Origin: an uncultured Bacilli bacterium
GTDB taxonomy: Bacteria > Bacillota_I > Bacilli_A > RF39 > UBA660
Assembly (NCBI GenBank): GCA_934130265.1
Contig: CAKOYC010000016.1
Span: 1-12,774 of the forward strand
Direction: 5' to 3'
DNA: 12,774 nucleotides
The notes beneath the pieces are model-generated. The model searched no databases and was not told where the DNA came from. It was given only the letters and a program-made list of their open reading frames with translations. Positions 1 to 5,515 of this stretch are shown here, piece after piece (position 1 is the stretch's first letter; every line of letters begins with the position of its first letter). A program made the position numbers and the translations under genes.

Positions 1-186
1 TCTCCTTCACGCTTTGTCTCGGGTATAACTTATTCATTAGTTTGGTCTGTTACTAGTTCAGGATACCTTGATCCTGGTGATGATACTTCCTATAATTATG
101 GTGTTAGACCGGTTATAAATTTAAAACAAAATATGACTATATCAAAGGGTGATGGTAGTTCACTAAATCCATTTATTGTGCGATGA
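1..186 (+). CDS. 3' fragment of a surface/pilin-like protein (C-terminal 61 residues)
   Basis: This is the tail of an open frame entering from the left edge and ending at a TGA (184-186). The visible 61 residues are rich in Ser, Gly, Tyr and Asn. They carry a YGVRPVINL motif followed by a short GDGSS-LNPF-IV end. That ending is a recurrent C-terminal signature of large secreted or cell-surface proteins and pseudopilin-like proteins in gut Bacillota, where a small domain ends 'VRPVINL...GDGT..NPY'. No signal or anchor is visible because the N-terminus lies outside the window. No convincing T-tailed terminator follows; only a weak AT-rich dyad lies around 200-224. The frame and the tail motif are seen directly. 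The surface role is inference from that motif alone. Confidence 0.6.
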   Translation, partial: SPSRFVSGITYSLVWSVTSSGYLDPGDDTSYNYGVRPVINLKQNMTISKGDGSSLNPFIVR

Positions 187-244
187 CATTTTATATTTTG
201 ATGTGATAATTATTAGACATATCATTACTTAGTTGTAAAATGAA

Positions 245-274
245 TAGACAAAGTAAGTCAAAGTTAGATATAAT
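245..274 (+). promoter_or_regulatory. Candidate sigma-A promoter of ffh
   Basis: TAGACA (245-250) and a perfect TATAAT (269-274) are separated by 18 bases. The start of transcription would fall near 281, just before the ribosome site (GTGGAG, 285-290) and the ATG at 299, so the leader would be short. ffh often follows ylxM in Firmicutes; no such gene lies upstream here, so an own promoter makes sense. Confidence 0.5.
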
Positions 275-298
275 AGATAAGGAAGTGGAGATGAAAAT

Positions 299-1606
299 AT
301 GTTTGAAAGTCTAGGAGATCGTTTACAAGAAGTTCTCCATAAAGCGAAAGGTTATGGAAAGATAACTGAAGAAAATATTGATGAGATGATGAGAGAAATC
401 AGACTTTCTTTATTGGAAGCTGATGTTAACTATAAAGTAGTAAAAGAGTTTACTACTAGAGTAAAGGAAAAGGCTTTAGGAGAAGAAGTTAAAAGGAGTA
501 TTAAACCGGGTGACTTATTCGTTAAAATAGTAAAAGATGAATTAACTGAATTATTAGGAGGAGAGGCAGCTCCTTTAAATATGGAAGGTAATCCTGCTAC
601 TTTGATGTTAGTTGGTCTTCAAGGATCTGGTAAAACTACTACTATTGGTAAACTTGCTAATTATTTGAGGAAAAAATATAAGAAGAAACCATTACTAGTA
701 GCGGGTGATATCTATAGACCAGCTGCCATTGATCAGTTAAAACAGTTAGGTAAACAGTTAAATATTGAAGTATATGAAGAAGGTATAACTAATCCTGTTT
801 CTTTATGTCAAAGAGCTTATAATTATGCTAAAGAAAATGGTTTTGATTATGTCTTAATTGATACTGCTGGACGCTTACAAATTGATGAACAGTTAATGGA
901 AGAATTAAAGGAAGTAGAAGAGGCAATTAAACCACAAGAGACTTTATTAGTACTTGACTCTATGATGGGACAAGATGCTATTCATGTAATTAATGGTTTT
1001 AATGAGAAGTTAAATTTAACTGGTGTTATCTTAACTAAGTTAGATGGTGATACTAGAGGAGGAGTTGCCTTATCTGTTCGTCATTTAACTAATCTTCCTA
1101 TTAAGTTTATTGGTACTAGTGAAAAGTTAGATGGTCTATCTAGTTTTGATCCAGAAAGAATGGCTGGTAGAATCCTTGATATGGGAGATATTATCTCTTT
1201 AGTTGAACAAGCAGAAGAAGCAATTGATGAGAAAGCAGCTACTAAGGCAGCTAAAAGACTACAACAAGGTAAGTTTGATTTAGAAGACTTTTTAACTTCT
1301 ATGAAACAAATAAAGAAGTTAGGACCACTTGAGAATTTAATCAAGTTAATACCAGGTGCTAAAAAGATGGGACTTTCTAATATTCAAATACCCGAAAAAC
1401 AGCTTGCTCATGTAGAAGCAATTATTCTTTCTATGACTAAAGAAGAAAGACGTGATCCTAAAATTATTAAAGCTAGTAGAAAGACAAGAATAGCAAAAGG
1501 TAGTGGAAGATCTGTTCAAGAAGTAAATCAATTACTTATTCAATTTGAACAAATGAAAAAGATGATGAAAGGTTTCAAGAAAGATAATATGCAATTACCT
1601 TTCTAG
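299..1606 (+). CDS. ffh: Signal recognition particle GTPase Ffh (SRP54)
   Basis: Ffh binds 4.5S/scRNA and the signal sequences of nascent proteins, and docks with FtsY at the membrane as a GTPase pair. The 435-residue product has the full layout: helical N domain (about 1-90), G domain with P-loop GLQGSGKTT (106-114), DTAGR (188-192), the TKLDG specificity motif (246-250) and GTSEK (272-276), then the M domain (about 327-425) with the RNA-binding stretch SRKTRIAKGSGRS (392-404). Length is slightly below the usual 440-450, because the C-terminal Met-rich tail is short (ends MQLPF). The ATG at 299 has GTGGAG 8 bases upstream; an out-of-frame ATG at 291 is ignored. The stop codon shares the four bases CTAG with the stop of the convergent gene, and no terminator lies between them. 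Identification is secure. Confidence 0.98.
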   Translation: MFESLGDRLQEVLHKAKGYGKITEENIDEMMREIRLSLLEADVNYKVVKEFTTRVKEKALGEEVKRSIKPGDLFVKIVKDELTELLGGEAAPLNMEGNPATLMLVGLQGSGKTTTIGKLANYLRKKYKKKPLLVAGDIYRPAAIDQLKQLGKQLNIEVYEEGITNPVSLCQRAYNYAKENGFDYVLIDTAGRLQIDEQLMEELKEVEEAIKPQETLLVLDSMMGQDAIHVINGFNEKLNLTGVILTKLDGDTRGGVALSVRHLTNLPIKFIGTSEKLDGLSSFDPERMAGRILDMGDIISLVEQAEEAIDEKAATKAAKRLQQGKFDLEDFLTSMKQIKKLGPLENLIKLIPGAKKMGLSNIQIPEKQLAHVEAIILSMTKEERRDPKIIKASRKTRIAKGSGRSVQEVNQLLIQFEQMKKMMKGFKKDNMQLPF

Positions 1607-2361
1607 AGTTTAGGTATACTAATCTTTTTATTGTCTTTATGATAAATATAGTCAAGATCAATTAATTTGATCTTTTTCTTTTGATAACTTTTACTTTGAG
1701 GAATATCAATTACTTTGTGATTACCATCTACATCTTTAAATCCCTGATAATTCATCTCATCAGTAAACAAAGCAAAATTAGATTCAAAATTATTATCACC
1801 AATTACTAGACTAGCTCTTTCCAAGTCTTTCTTTATATCAGTGATATCGTCTTTAGTTAGTTTAATAGCTTCTCCTTTAGGACTTATCTCAATATATAGG
1901 TTATTCTTTTCTAATGGAAACTTTTTTTGAACAATTAAATCATTGAAACGATAGAAAGTAGGAAAGTCAAAAGTGGCTTTTTTATCACCGATTTTTAATA
2001 CTTTATCTGCAAAAAAGAAAGTAAAATTAGATGAACCTGATCCTTTATATTCTAGATTAGTGAAGTTAAAGTTACTATCTAGTTTTTCAAAATAAGGATA
2101 TAGATTATTTTTCATTATTTTATAGATTATCTTAGATTTAAAATATAGTTGTAAGGGAGCATTTTTTTCTTTCATCTTTTTATTTAATAAATATAATAAA
2201 GGATAATTATCAGTTAGATATTTTTCTACTTCTATATATTTTCTTGCTAAATAGTTAATAGCTTTTGCATATTCATCTTCAGATAGATTAAAGTCATCAA
2301 TATTATCTAACATATTAAAGATAGTTTCTAAATCTTTTATTTGTTTAATTTCCTCTAACAT
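1603..2361 (-). CDS. Kinase-fold-like protein of unknown function (possible pseudokinase)
   Basis: The product is 252 residues with no signal peptide or membrane segment. I do not recognise a named family, but three elements in order recall a small protein-kinase/APH fold: a Gly/Ser-rich loop GSGSSNF (107-113), a beta strand with a lysine, VLKIG (K123), and a late LIDLDYIY (233-240) at the place of the metal-binding DFG/IDxD. Between them, GDNNFESN (188-195) occupies the catalytic-loop position. The usual Asp five residues before the conserved Asn is replaced by Asn190, with an Asp one residue earlier, so activity is doubtful. The first 100 residues are helical and charged. The start is fixed by AGAGGG about 6 bases before the ATG, and an extended -10 (TGCTATAAT) lies just upstream. 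The stop overlaps the ffh stop. The fold assignment is inference. Confidence 0.7.
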   Translation of the reverse strand: MLEEIKQIKDLETIFNMLDNIDDFNLSEDEYAKAINYLARKYIEVEKYLTDNYPLLYLLNKKMKEKNAPLQLYFKSKIIYKIMKNNLYPYFEKLDSNFNFTNLEYKGSGSSNFTFFFADKVLKIGDKKATFDFPTFYRFNDLIVQKKFPLEKNNLYIEISPKGEAIKLTKDDITDIKKDLERASLVIGDNNFESNFALFTDEMNYQGFKDVDGNHKVIDIPQSKSYQKKKIKLIDLDYIYHKDNKKISIPKL

Positions 2362-2390
2362 AGTTATCCCTCTTTTTTTAATCAGGACAT

Positions 2391-2399
2391 ATTATAGCA
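2391..2399 (-). promoter_or_regulatory. Extended -10 promoter (TGCTATAAT) for the kinase-like gene
   Basis: Read on the minus strand, TGCTATAAT is a perfect extended -10 element about 30 bases before the ATG at 2361. No good -35 box lies at 16-18 bases, which is usual when the TGn extension is present. It lies in the 107-base divergent region shared with the coat-protein gene. Confidence 0.5.
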
Positions 2400-2440
2400 C
2401 TTTTCTTAGGCAAAATAAAGATGCTTTAATGGTGTAATAT

Positions 2441-2449
2441 CATACTCTA
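2441..2449 (+). promoter_or_regulatory. CATA-type box (sigma-E/K-like -10) before the CotD-like gene
   Basis: CATACTCTA fits the mother-cell sigma-K -10 pattern CATAnnnTA exactly and is close to the sigma-E pattern. No clear -35 is visible. The implied start of transcription would sit in or next to the ribosome site, so the assignment is tentative. Its value rises because similar boxes precede three other genes here. Confidence 0.3.
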
Positions 2450-2468
2450 TATTAGAGGAGGAAATATA

Positions 2469-2810
2469 ATGTTATATAATAATCAAGATTTTGATATGAA
2501 TCAATCTGCTAGTATTGTAGGGGATGGAAATATAATTGATCAAGATATGGATATTGATGTTAATATTAATGGTATGGGAATGAATCAGGGTGGTTATATG
2601 CAAGGAATTACCCAGAGTCCTATTATCGAACCTATGCAAGAAAGACAAGTTAATAGAACTATAATTCATCAAGTTCCCCATGTTTGTCCTATTAGAACCA
2701 GAATAATTAATCATCACATTTATAAACATACTTATTGTCCAGAATATTCTTGTTGTGAAGAGAATGTAGTAAGTAATATCAATCAAGGCTCTTGTTGTAA
2801 TTTTCACTAA
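2469..2810 (+). CDS. CotD-like spore coat protein
   Basis: The small protein has 113 residues. The N-terminal half (1-55) is low-complexity, rich in Asn, Asp, Gly, Met and Gln. The C-terminal half is rich in His and Cys: IHQVPHVCP (66-74), a NHHIYKHTYCPEYSCC run (81-96) and a terminal SCCNFH. This His/Cys/Tyr pattern with 'VNHH..KH' resembles CotD-type inner spore coat proteins, which are assembled in the mother cell and rely on His/Tyr/Cys-mediated cross-links. No signal peptide is present, as expected for a coat protein. The start is clear: AGAGGAGG (2454-2461) 7 bases before the ATG. The gene stands alone, with a CATA-type promoter box before it and a strong terminator overlapping its stop codon. 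Family membership is a judgement from composition and motif; a metal-binding role is possible. Confidence 0.7.
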   Translation: MLYNNQDFDMNQSASIVGDGNIIDQDMDIDVNINGMGMNQGGYMQGITQSPIIEPMQERQVNRTIIHQVPHVCPIRTRIINHHIYKHTYCPEYSCCEENVVSNINQGSCCNFH

Positions 2811-2836
2811 GATGAGGTTGTCTCATCTTTTTCTTT
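2809..2836 (+). terminator. Rho-independent terminator of the CotD-like gene
   Basis: An 8-bp perfect stem, AAGATGAG (2809-2816) with CTCATCTT (2822-2829), has a GTTGT loop and is followed by a T-rich tail to 2836. The first arm begins inside the TAA stop codon. Confidence 0.9.
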
Positions 2837-2862
2837 GGGATATAGTTAATATGTGCTATTAT
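2835..2862 (+). promoter_or_regulatory. Promoter of the ASCH/transglutaminase-like operon
   Basis: TTGGGA (2835-2840) and TATTAT (2857-2862) are 16 bases apart, with a TGn extension (2854-2856). The -35 abuts the T-tail of the preceding terminator, so the operon is transcribed independently of the coat gene. Confidence 0.55.
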
Positions 2863-2881
2863 GTAGGTAGAGGTGGTAGTT

Positions 2882-3262
2882 ATGAAAGTATTGACAATAA
2901 AAGAGCCATGGGCTTCTTTAATTATCAATGGCTATAAGGAATATGAATTTAGAAGTTGGAAAACTAAATATCGGGGTAAGATTTTAATTCATGCTGGGAT
3001 GACTTTAGAAAAAGATATGGCTGAAAGATTTAGCTCTTATAATCTTAATTATTATAAAGGAGAAATTATTGGGGAAGCGACATTAGTAGATTGTATTTTA
3101 GTAGATGAAGAGTTTAACAAAAAATTACGTGATATTAATCCACTTGTTTATGGAAAAAGTAATCATGTTGAGACTTATGCCTGGAAACTAGAAAATATAT
3201 GTAAGTATGACCAACCTATAAAAGTGAAGGGAAAACTTGGTCTTTGGAATTATGAAAAGTAG
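2882..3262 (+). CDS. ASCH-domain protein
   Basis: The product is a 126-residue single-domain protein. The N-terminus MKVLTIKEPWASLI, then GYKEYEFR-W and YRGKILIHAG (about 32-41), is the hallmark of the ASCH superfamily, a PUA-like beta-barrel that binds RNA or modified nucleosides. Some members are nucleases or amidohydrolases acting on modified cytidines. No catalytic assignment can be made from the sequence. A GTG at 2873 could extend the frame by three residues but lies inside the ribosome site; AGAGGTGG (2869-2876) points to the ATG at 2882. The next gene starts 8 bases after the stop, so the two are co-transcribed. The family is well supported; the function is not. Confidence 0.85.
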   Translation: MKVLTIKEPWASLIINGYKEYEFRSWKTKYRGKILIHAGMTLEKDMAERFSSYNLNYYKGEIIGEATLVDCILVDEEFNKKLRDINPLVYGKSNHVETYAWKLENICKYDQPIKVKGKLGLWNYEK

Positions 3263-3270
3263 GGGATAAT

Positions 3271-3822
3271 ATGATAGATGAATATCAAAAGATTAAAACA
3301 CCAAATGAGTTATTAATGTTTATGGATAAGATTAATTATGGATATCTATCTAAGAGTAGTAAAGTATATTTAAATAATGATGGTGATTGGTATTTAGAGT
3401 ATATATTAGAAAGTGCTAGTGATATTTTAACTACTATGACAGGTAATTGTTTTGATCAAACAGAACTGGAAAGGGATTGGTTTACTAAGAATAATTATTA
3501 TGTGGAAACATATTTTGAAATGGTTAATCTAAATTATAAAAATGCTTATCCAACACATTCTTTTTTAATATATAAAAACAATGGTAACTGGTATTTATTT
3601 GAACATGCTGATTATGAAAATAAAGGTATATATGAATTTACTAGCAAAGAAGAGTTATTAATATTTCAAATGAATAATTATATTTCTTACTTAAAAAATT
3701 TTAATATTAGTGATTTGGAATTATCTAAAGTTATACTTAGAAAGTTTGAAAGACCAAAAGAGCATATAGATGCTAGAGAATATCTAGATTATGTTGTTAA
3801 TAGTGAGATAGTAAATATGTAA
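3271..3822 (+). CDS. Transglutaminase/papain-like Cys-His protein of unknown role
   Basis: The product is 183 residues, with no signal peptide or membrane segment. The centre has GNCFDQTELERDWF (58-71) with Cys60 at the start of a helix, then PTHSFLIY (94-101) with His96, and WYLFEHAD (107-114) with acidic residues on the next strand. The order Cys, His, Asp/Glu on a helix and two strands is that of transglutaminase-like/papain-like cysteine peptidase folds. I do not know a named member. AGGGGA before the ATG and an 8-base gap place it second in an operon with the ASCH gene. No terminator directly follows; the first strong one on this strand is the hairpin at 3988-4019. Alternatives are an amidase or an inactive fold relative. 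The catalytic triad is inferred from motif spacing. Confidence 0.65.
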   Translation: MIDEYQKIKTPNELLMFMDKINYGYLSKSSKVYLNNDGDWYLEYILESASDILTTMTGNCFDQTELERDWFTKNNYYVETYFEMVNLNYKNAYPTHSFLIYKNNGNWYLFEHADYENKGIYEFTSKEELLIFQMNNYISYLKNFNISDLELSKVILRKFERPKEHIDAREYLDYVVNSEIVNM

Positions 3823-3987
3823 TTTTTATCTTAATCTTTCATTATAAGAATAGCTACAGTTTCCAATTTATATATGACATTTCATGTATATTGTTCGAAG
3901 ATTTGTTTCTATATTCTAAACTAATATCATTTATTAAAAACTATAATATGTATATTTTTATATTTATTTATCATAATATATAATGTG

Positions 3988-4019
3988 CCTAGTATCCCGT
4001 GTGGAACTAGGACTTTTTT
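3988..4019 (+). terminator. Plus-strand terminator-like hairpin with conserved bulged-A/CGTGT head
   Basis: CCTAGT (3988-3993) pairs with ACTAGG (4006-4011). Inside are an unpaired A (3994), TCC paired with GGA, and a CGTGT loop. Six T follow (4014-4019). It can end transcription arriving from the ASCH/transglutaminase-like operon. Its second arm contains the complement of the Abi gene's stop codon, so plus-strand RNA ending here is antisense to the Abi 3' end. The head matches the hairpin at 4986-5018 read on the other strand. Confidence 0.75.
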
Positions 4020-4972
4020 ATTTGCTCCCAGTTGTGTGGAAATCCCATAGTTTTTTTTACATCTTCTATACTAATTGATTCTAACTTACTAGTAATACTA
4101 TATATTCTACCATTTACTTTATTATAAAAATGATTAAAGTCTTTTTTAGATAGCAATATTTTAAGTACAATTGTTAAAGCAAATAAATCATTTTTACCTT
4201 TAATATATTGATTACCTTGAATTGGTATATTTAATGCAATATGATATTTTGTGTTAGGTAAACTTATTTTTTTGAATGATGTAGAATCATATAGTCTTTC
4301 ATCGTGAGCACATAGATTTCTCCAAAATGCTAACATTTTAATATAAACACATAAATCACCTTCATTAACATTAAAATGTTTTGCTATTTTAACTCTTAGA
4401 GGTTGCTTTATATATTCATAAAATTTTGAAATTGTTCCTAATGATAATGCATTTACTAAAACCCATAAGGGAACATAGCCATATTTCATTATATAATGAT
4501 TAATATAAGCTTTCTTCTCGATAGAATCTGCTATTTCTTTTTGAATAGAAGAAATTAAATATTGAATACTTTTAATTCTTCTTTCTATAACATCATCTTT
4601 ATTACTACTGGTTTTTAATGTATCAAAATTATCAATTTTTAAATAATTATCATGTCCATATTCTTCAGAAAAGTAATATGCCACTAGTGTTTTCAATCTG
4701 TTCTCAATTTTTAAAATATTTTCTAAGTATACAGTTCTTATACTTCTATCAAATTCAGAAAGGTAAAATAATTCTTCGTACTTTGCCTTATTTTTAAAAA
4801 TTTCATTACCGTTAACATCAGTTGTTACAAATAATTTTTTATAGCCATTAATTGTATTATAGTAATTAGTTTCTAACAACTTTTCTTTAGCAAATTCTTC
4901 ATCATCAAAGACTAATCCTCTGCTTTTTAATATTTCAATTTGCTCATCTATTGTTTTAAATTCTTTTATCAT
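4007..4972 (-). CDS. Abi_2 (AbiD/AbiF-type) HEPN abortive-infection protein
   Basis: Abi_2 proteins are phage-defence or toxin-type proteins. The product is 321 residues, as usual for the family. Family landmarks run in order: N-terminal helix with TIDEQIEILKSRGL, NYYNTINGYKKLF (the 'YY..NGY' motif, about 36-48), YLSEFDRSIR, then PLWVLVNALSLGTISKFY (168-185) and RNLCAHDERLY (218-228). RNLCAH is the R-x4-H signature of HEPN ribonucleases, so a metal-independent RNase activity is likely. The frame is open to an ATG at 5023, but that would place a hairpin inside the coding region. GGAG (4982-4985) lies 9 bases before the ATG at 4972, which I take as the start. The TAG stop lies inside the stem of the 3' hairpin. 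The module sits between an operon and a tRNA pair, a common place for acquired defence genes. Confidence 0.88.
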   Translation of the reverse strand: MIKEFKTIDEQIEILKSRGLVFDDEEFAKEKLLETNYYNTINGYKKLFVTTDVNGNEIFKNKAKYEELFYLSEFDRSIRTVYLENILKIENRLKTLVAYYFSEEYGHDNYLKIDNFDTLKTSSNKDDVIERRIKSIQYLISSIQKEIADSIEKKAYINHYIMKYGYVPLWVLVNALSLGTISKFYEYIKQPLRVKIAKHFNVNEGDLCVYIKMLAFWRNLCAHDERLYDSTSFKKISLPNTKYHIALNIPIQGNQYIKGKNDLFALTIVLKILLSKKDFNHFYNKVNGRIYSITSKLESISIEDVKKTMGFPHNWEQIKKS

Positions 4973-4985
4973 ACTAATCATCTCC

Positions 4986-5018
4986 AAAAAAAATCTCTGG
5001 TCCACACGGGATCCAGAG
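4986..5018 (-). terminator. Leader hairpin/attenuator before the Abi gene, same head as 3988-4019
   Basis: Read on the minus strand, CTCTGG pairs with CCAGAG (5018-5013 with 5000-4995). Inside are a bulged A, TCC paired with GGA, and a CGTGT loop. An A and eight T follow (4993-4986), then the GGAG ribosome site. It has the form of an intrinsic terminator in the 5' leader, so the Abi gene may be expressed only by read-through or when the hairpin is bound or opened. The outer stem differs in sequence from the partner hairpin while the 12-base interior is identical. Confidence 0.75.
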
Positions 5019-5033
5019 CTCATTTACATATTA

Positions 5034-5062
5034 ATTGTATACCCGGTTAAAATAAATTGCAA
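5034..5062 (-). promoter_or_regulatory. Candidate sigma-A promoter of the Abi gene
   Basis: On the minus strand TTGCAA (5062-5057) and TACAAT (5039-5034) are 17 bases apart. Transcription would begin near 5027, about 9 bases before the leader hairpin. The -10 overlaps the 7-bp inverted repeat at 5038-5044/5101-5107. Confidence 0.5.
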
Positions 5063-5107
5063 GCTTTTTGCTGCTTTTTATTAATTCTTATACACTGATA
5101 GGGTATA
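5038..5107. repeat. Inverted repeat TATACCC...GGGTATA with an internal hairpin
   Basis: Plus-strand TATACCC (5038-5044) and GGGTATA (5101-5107) are perfect complements 56 bases apart. Between them lies a compact hairpin, GCAAGC-TTTTT-GCTGC, around 5058-5073. On the plus strand this hairpin is followed by TTTTT, so it could also stop plus-strand transcription. Confidence 0.5.
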
Positions 5108-5110
5108 ACT

Positions 5111-5163
5111 GGTAAATATTCTATTTATTATATTGTATATAAAATATTTTCTAAATGTTTACC
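5111..5163. repeat. Imperfect 10-bp inverted repeat in the Abi-tRNA gap
   Basis: GGTAAATATT (5111-5120) and AATGTTTACC (5154-5163) pair over 10 bp as plus-strand RNA with one U-G wobble; the minus-strand copy has one mismatch. The interior is very AT-rich. No gene is seen between 5024 and 5235. Confidence 0.35.
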
Positions 5164-5235
5164 TTATATTGGTTTAAGTTATTAGGAATGCTTACATTAA
5201 GTTTTAATGACTTTAAAAAAGAAATATTTAGATAT

Positions 5236-5284
5236 AAAAAAGGACTGTTAAGATAGTTATTTGTCTAATTTCTCAACAATCCTT
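5236..5284 (-). terminator. Terminator of the tRNA-Arg/tRNA-Pro unit
   Basis: On the minus strand a 14-bp stem with two G-U pairs (arms 5284-5271 and 5253-5240) has a 17-base loop and ends in a run of T (5240-5236). It lies 12 bases after the CCA end of tRNA-Pro. Confidence 0.85.
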
Positions 5285-5296
5285 TAAAATTCTAAC

Positions 5297-5373
5297 TGGT
5301 CGGGAAGACAGGATTTGAACCTGCAACAGCTTGGTCCCAAACCAAGTGCTCTACCAAGTTGAACTACTTCCCG
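5297..5373 (-). tRNA. tRNA-Pro (anticodon TGG), CCA encoded
   Basis: Read on the minus strand, the 7-bp acceptor stem is CGGGAAG/CTTCCCG with the C1-G72 pair typical of bacterial tRNA-Pro. The D arm contains AGTTCAACTTGGTAGAG, the anticodon stem-loop is CTTGG-TTTGGGA-CCAAG, and the T loop is GGTTCAAATCC. The discriminator A and CCA are encoded (5300-5297). UGG can read all or most Pro codons by wobble. It lies 3 bases after tRNA-Arg, in the same transcript. Confidence 0.97.
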
Positions 5374-5376
5374 AAG

Positions 5377-5453
<77 letters not shown>

Positions 5454-5478
5454 ATGCTTTCCCTTGAAAGACAAATTT

Positions 5479-5507
5479 ATCTTAGCACATTAATAAACCC
5501 CAGTCAA
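5479..5507 (-). promoter_or_regulatory. Strong sigma-A promoter of the tRNA pair
   Basis: On the minus strand TTGACT (5507-5502), 17 bases, TAAGAT (5484-5479), with a TGn extension. It begins only 9 bases after the end of the uvdE-like gene. That gene has no terminator of its own, so read-through from it into the tRNAs is possible. Confidence 0.85.
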
Positions 5508-5515
5508 GCATTTTT

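Larger units (their letters stand above)
4986..5121 (-). ncRNA. Candidate structured leader/small RNA of the Abi module
   Basis: On the minus strand a weak promoter (TTTAGA, 17 bases, TATAAT around 5128-5156) could start an RNA near 5121 that ends at the T8 tract at 4986, about 136 bases. Its fold includes a 7-bp long-range stem, TATACCC (5107-5101) with GGGTATA (5044-5038). This encloses a GCAGC-AAAAA-GCTTGC hairpin with one bulge, and the terminator hairpin follows. RNA, terminator, then ribonuclease gene is the layout of type III toxin-antitoxin loci such as ToxIN. No tandem repeats are seen. The promoter at 5034-5062 lies inside this region and offers a simpler short-leader reading. Confidence 0.35.

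Noticed and set aside
1081..1344. Open frame of 87 codons on the minus strand within ffh
   Set aside because: It is the reverse-frame shadow of a highly conserved coding region, with no ribosome site.
2472..2807. Open frame of 111 codons antisense to the CotD-like gene
   Set aside because: It lies wholly within the opposite strand of a gene with a clear ribosome site, promoter box and terminator. Its composition is that of reversed Asn/Met/Ile codons.
3994..5012. The 12-base inverted repeats as ends of a transposon or an invertible segment
   Set aside because: There is no transposase or recombinase and no target-site duplication next to the repeats. The outer stems differ between the ends, which fits RNA hairpins better than recombination sites. 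It cannot be fully excluded without comparing strains.
4973..5023. Extension of the Abi protein to the ATG at 5023
   Set aside because: The extra 17 codons would be encoded by the terminator-like hairpin and T8 tract. No ribosome site lies before 5023, whereas GGAG is placed correctly for 4972.
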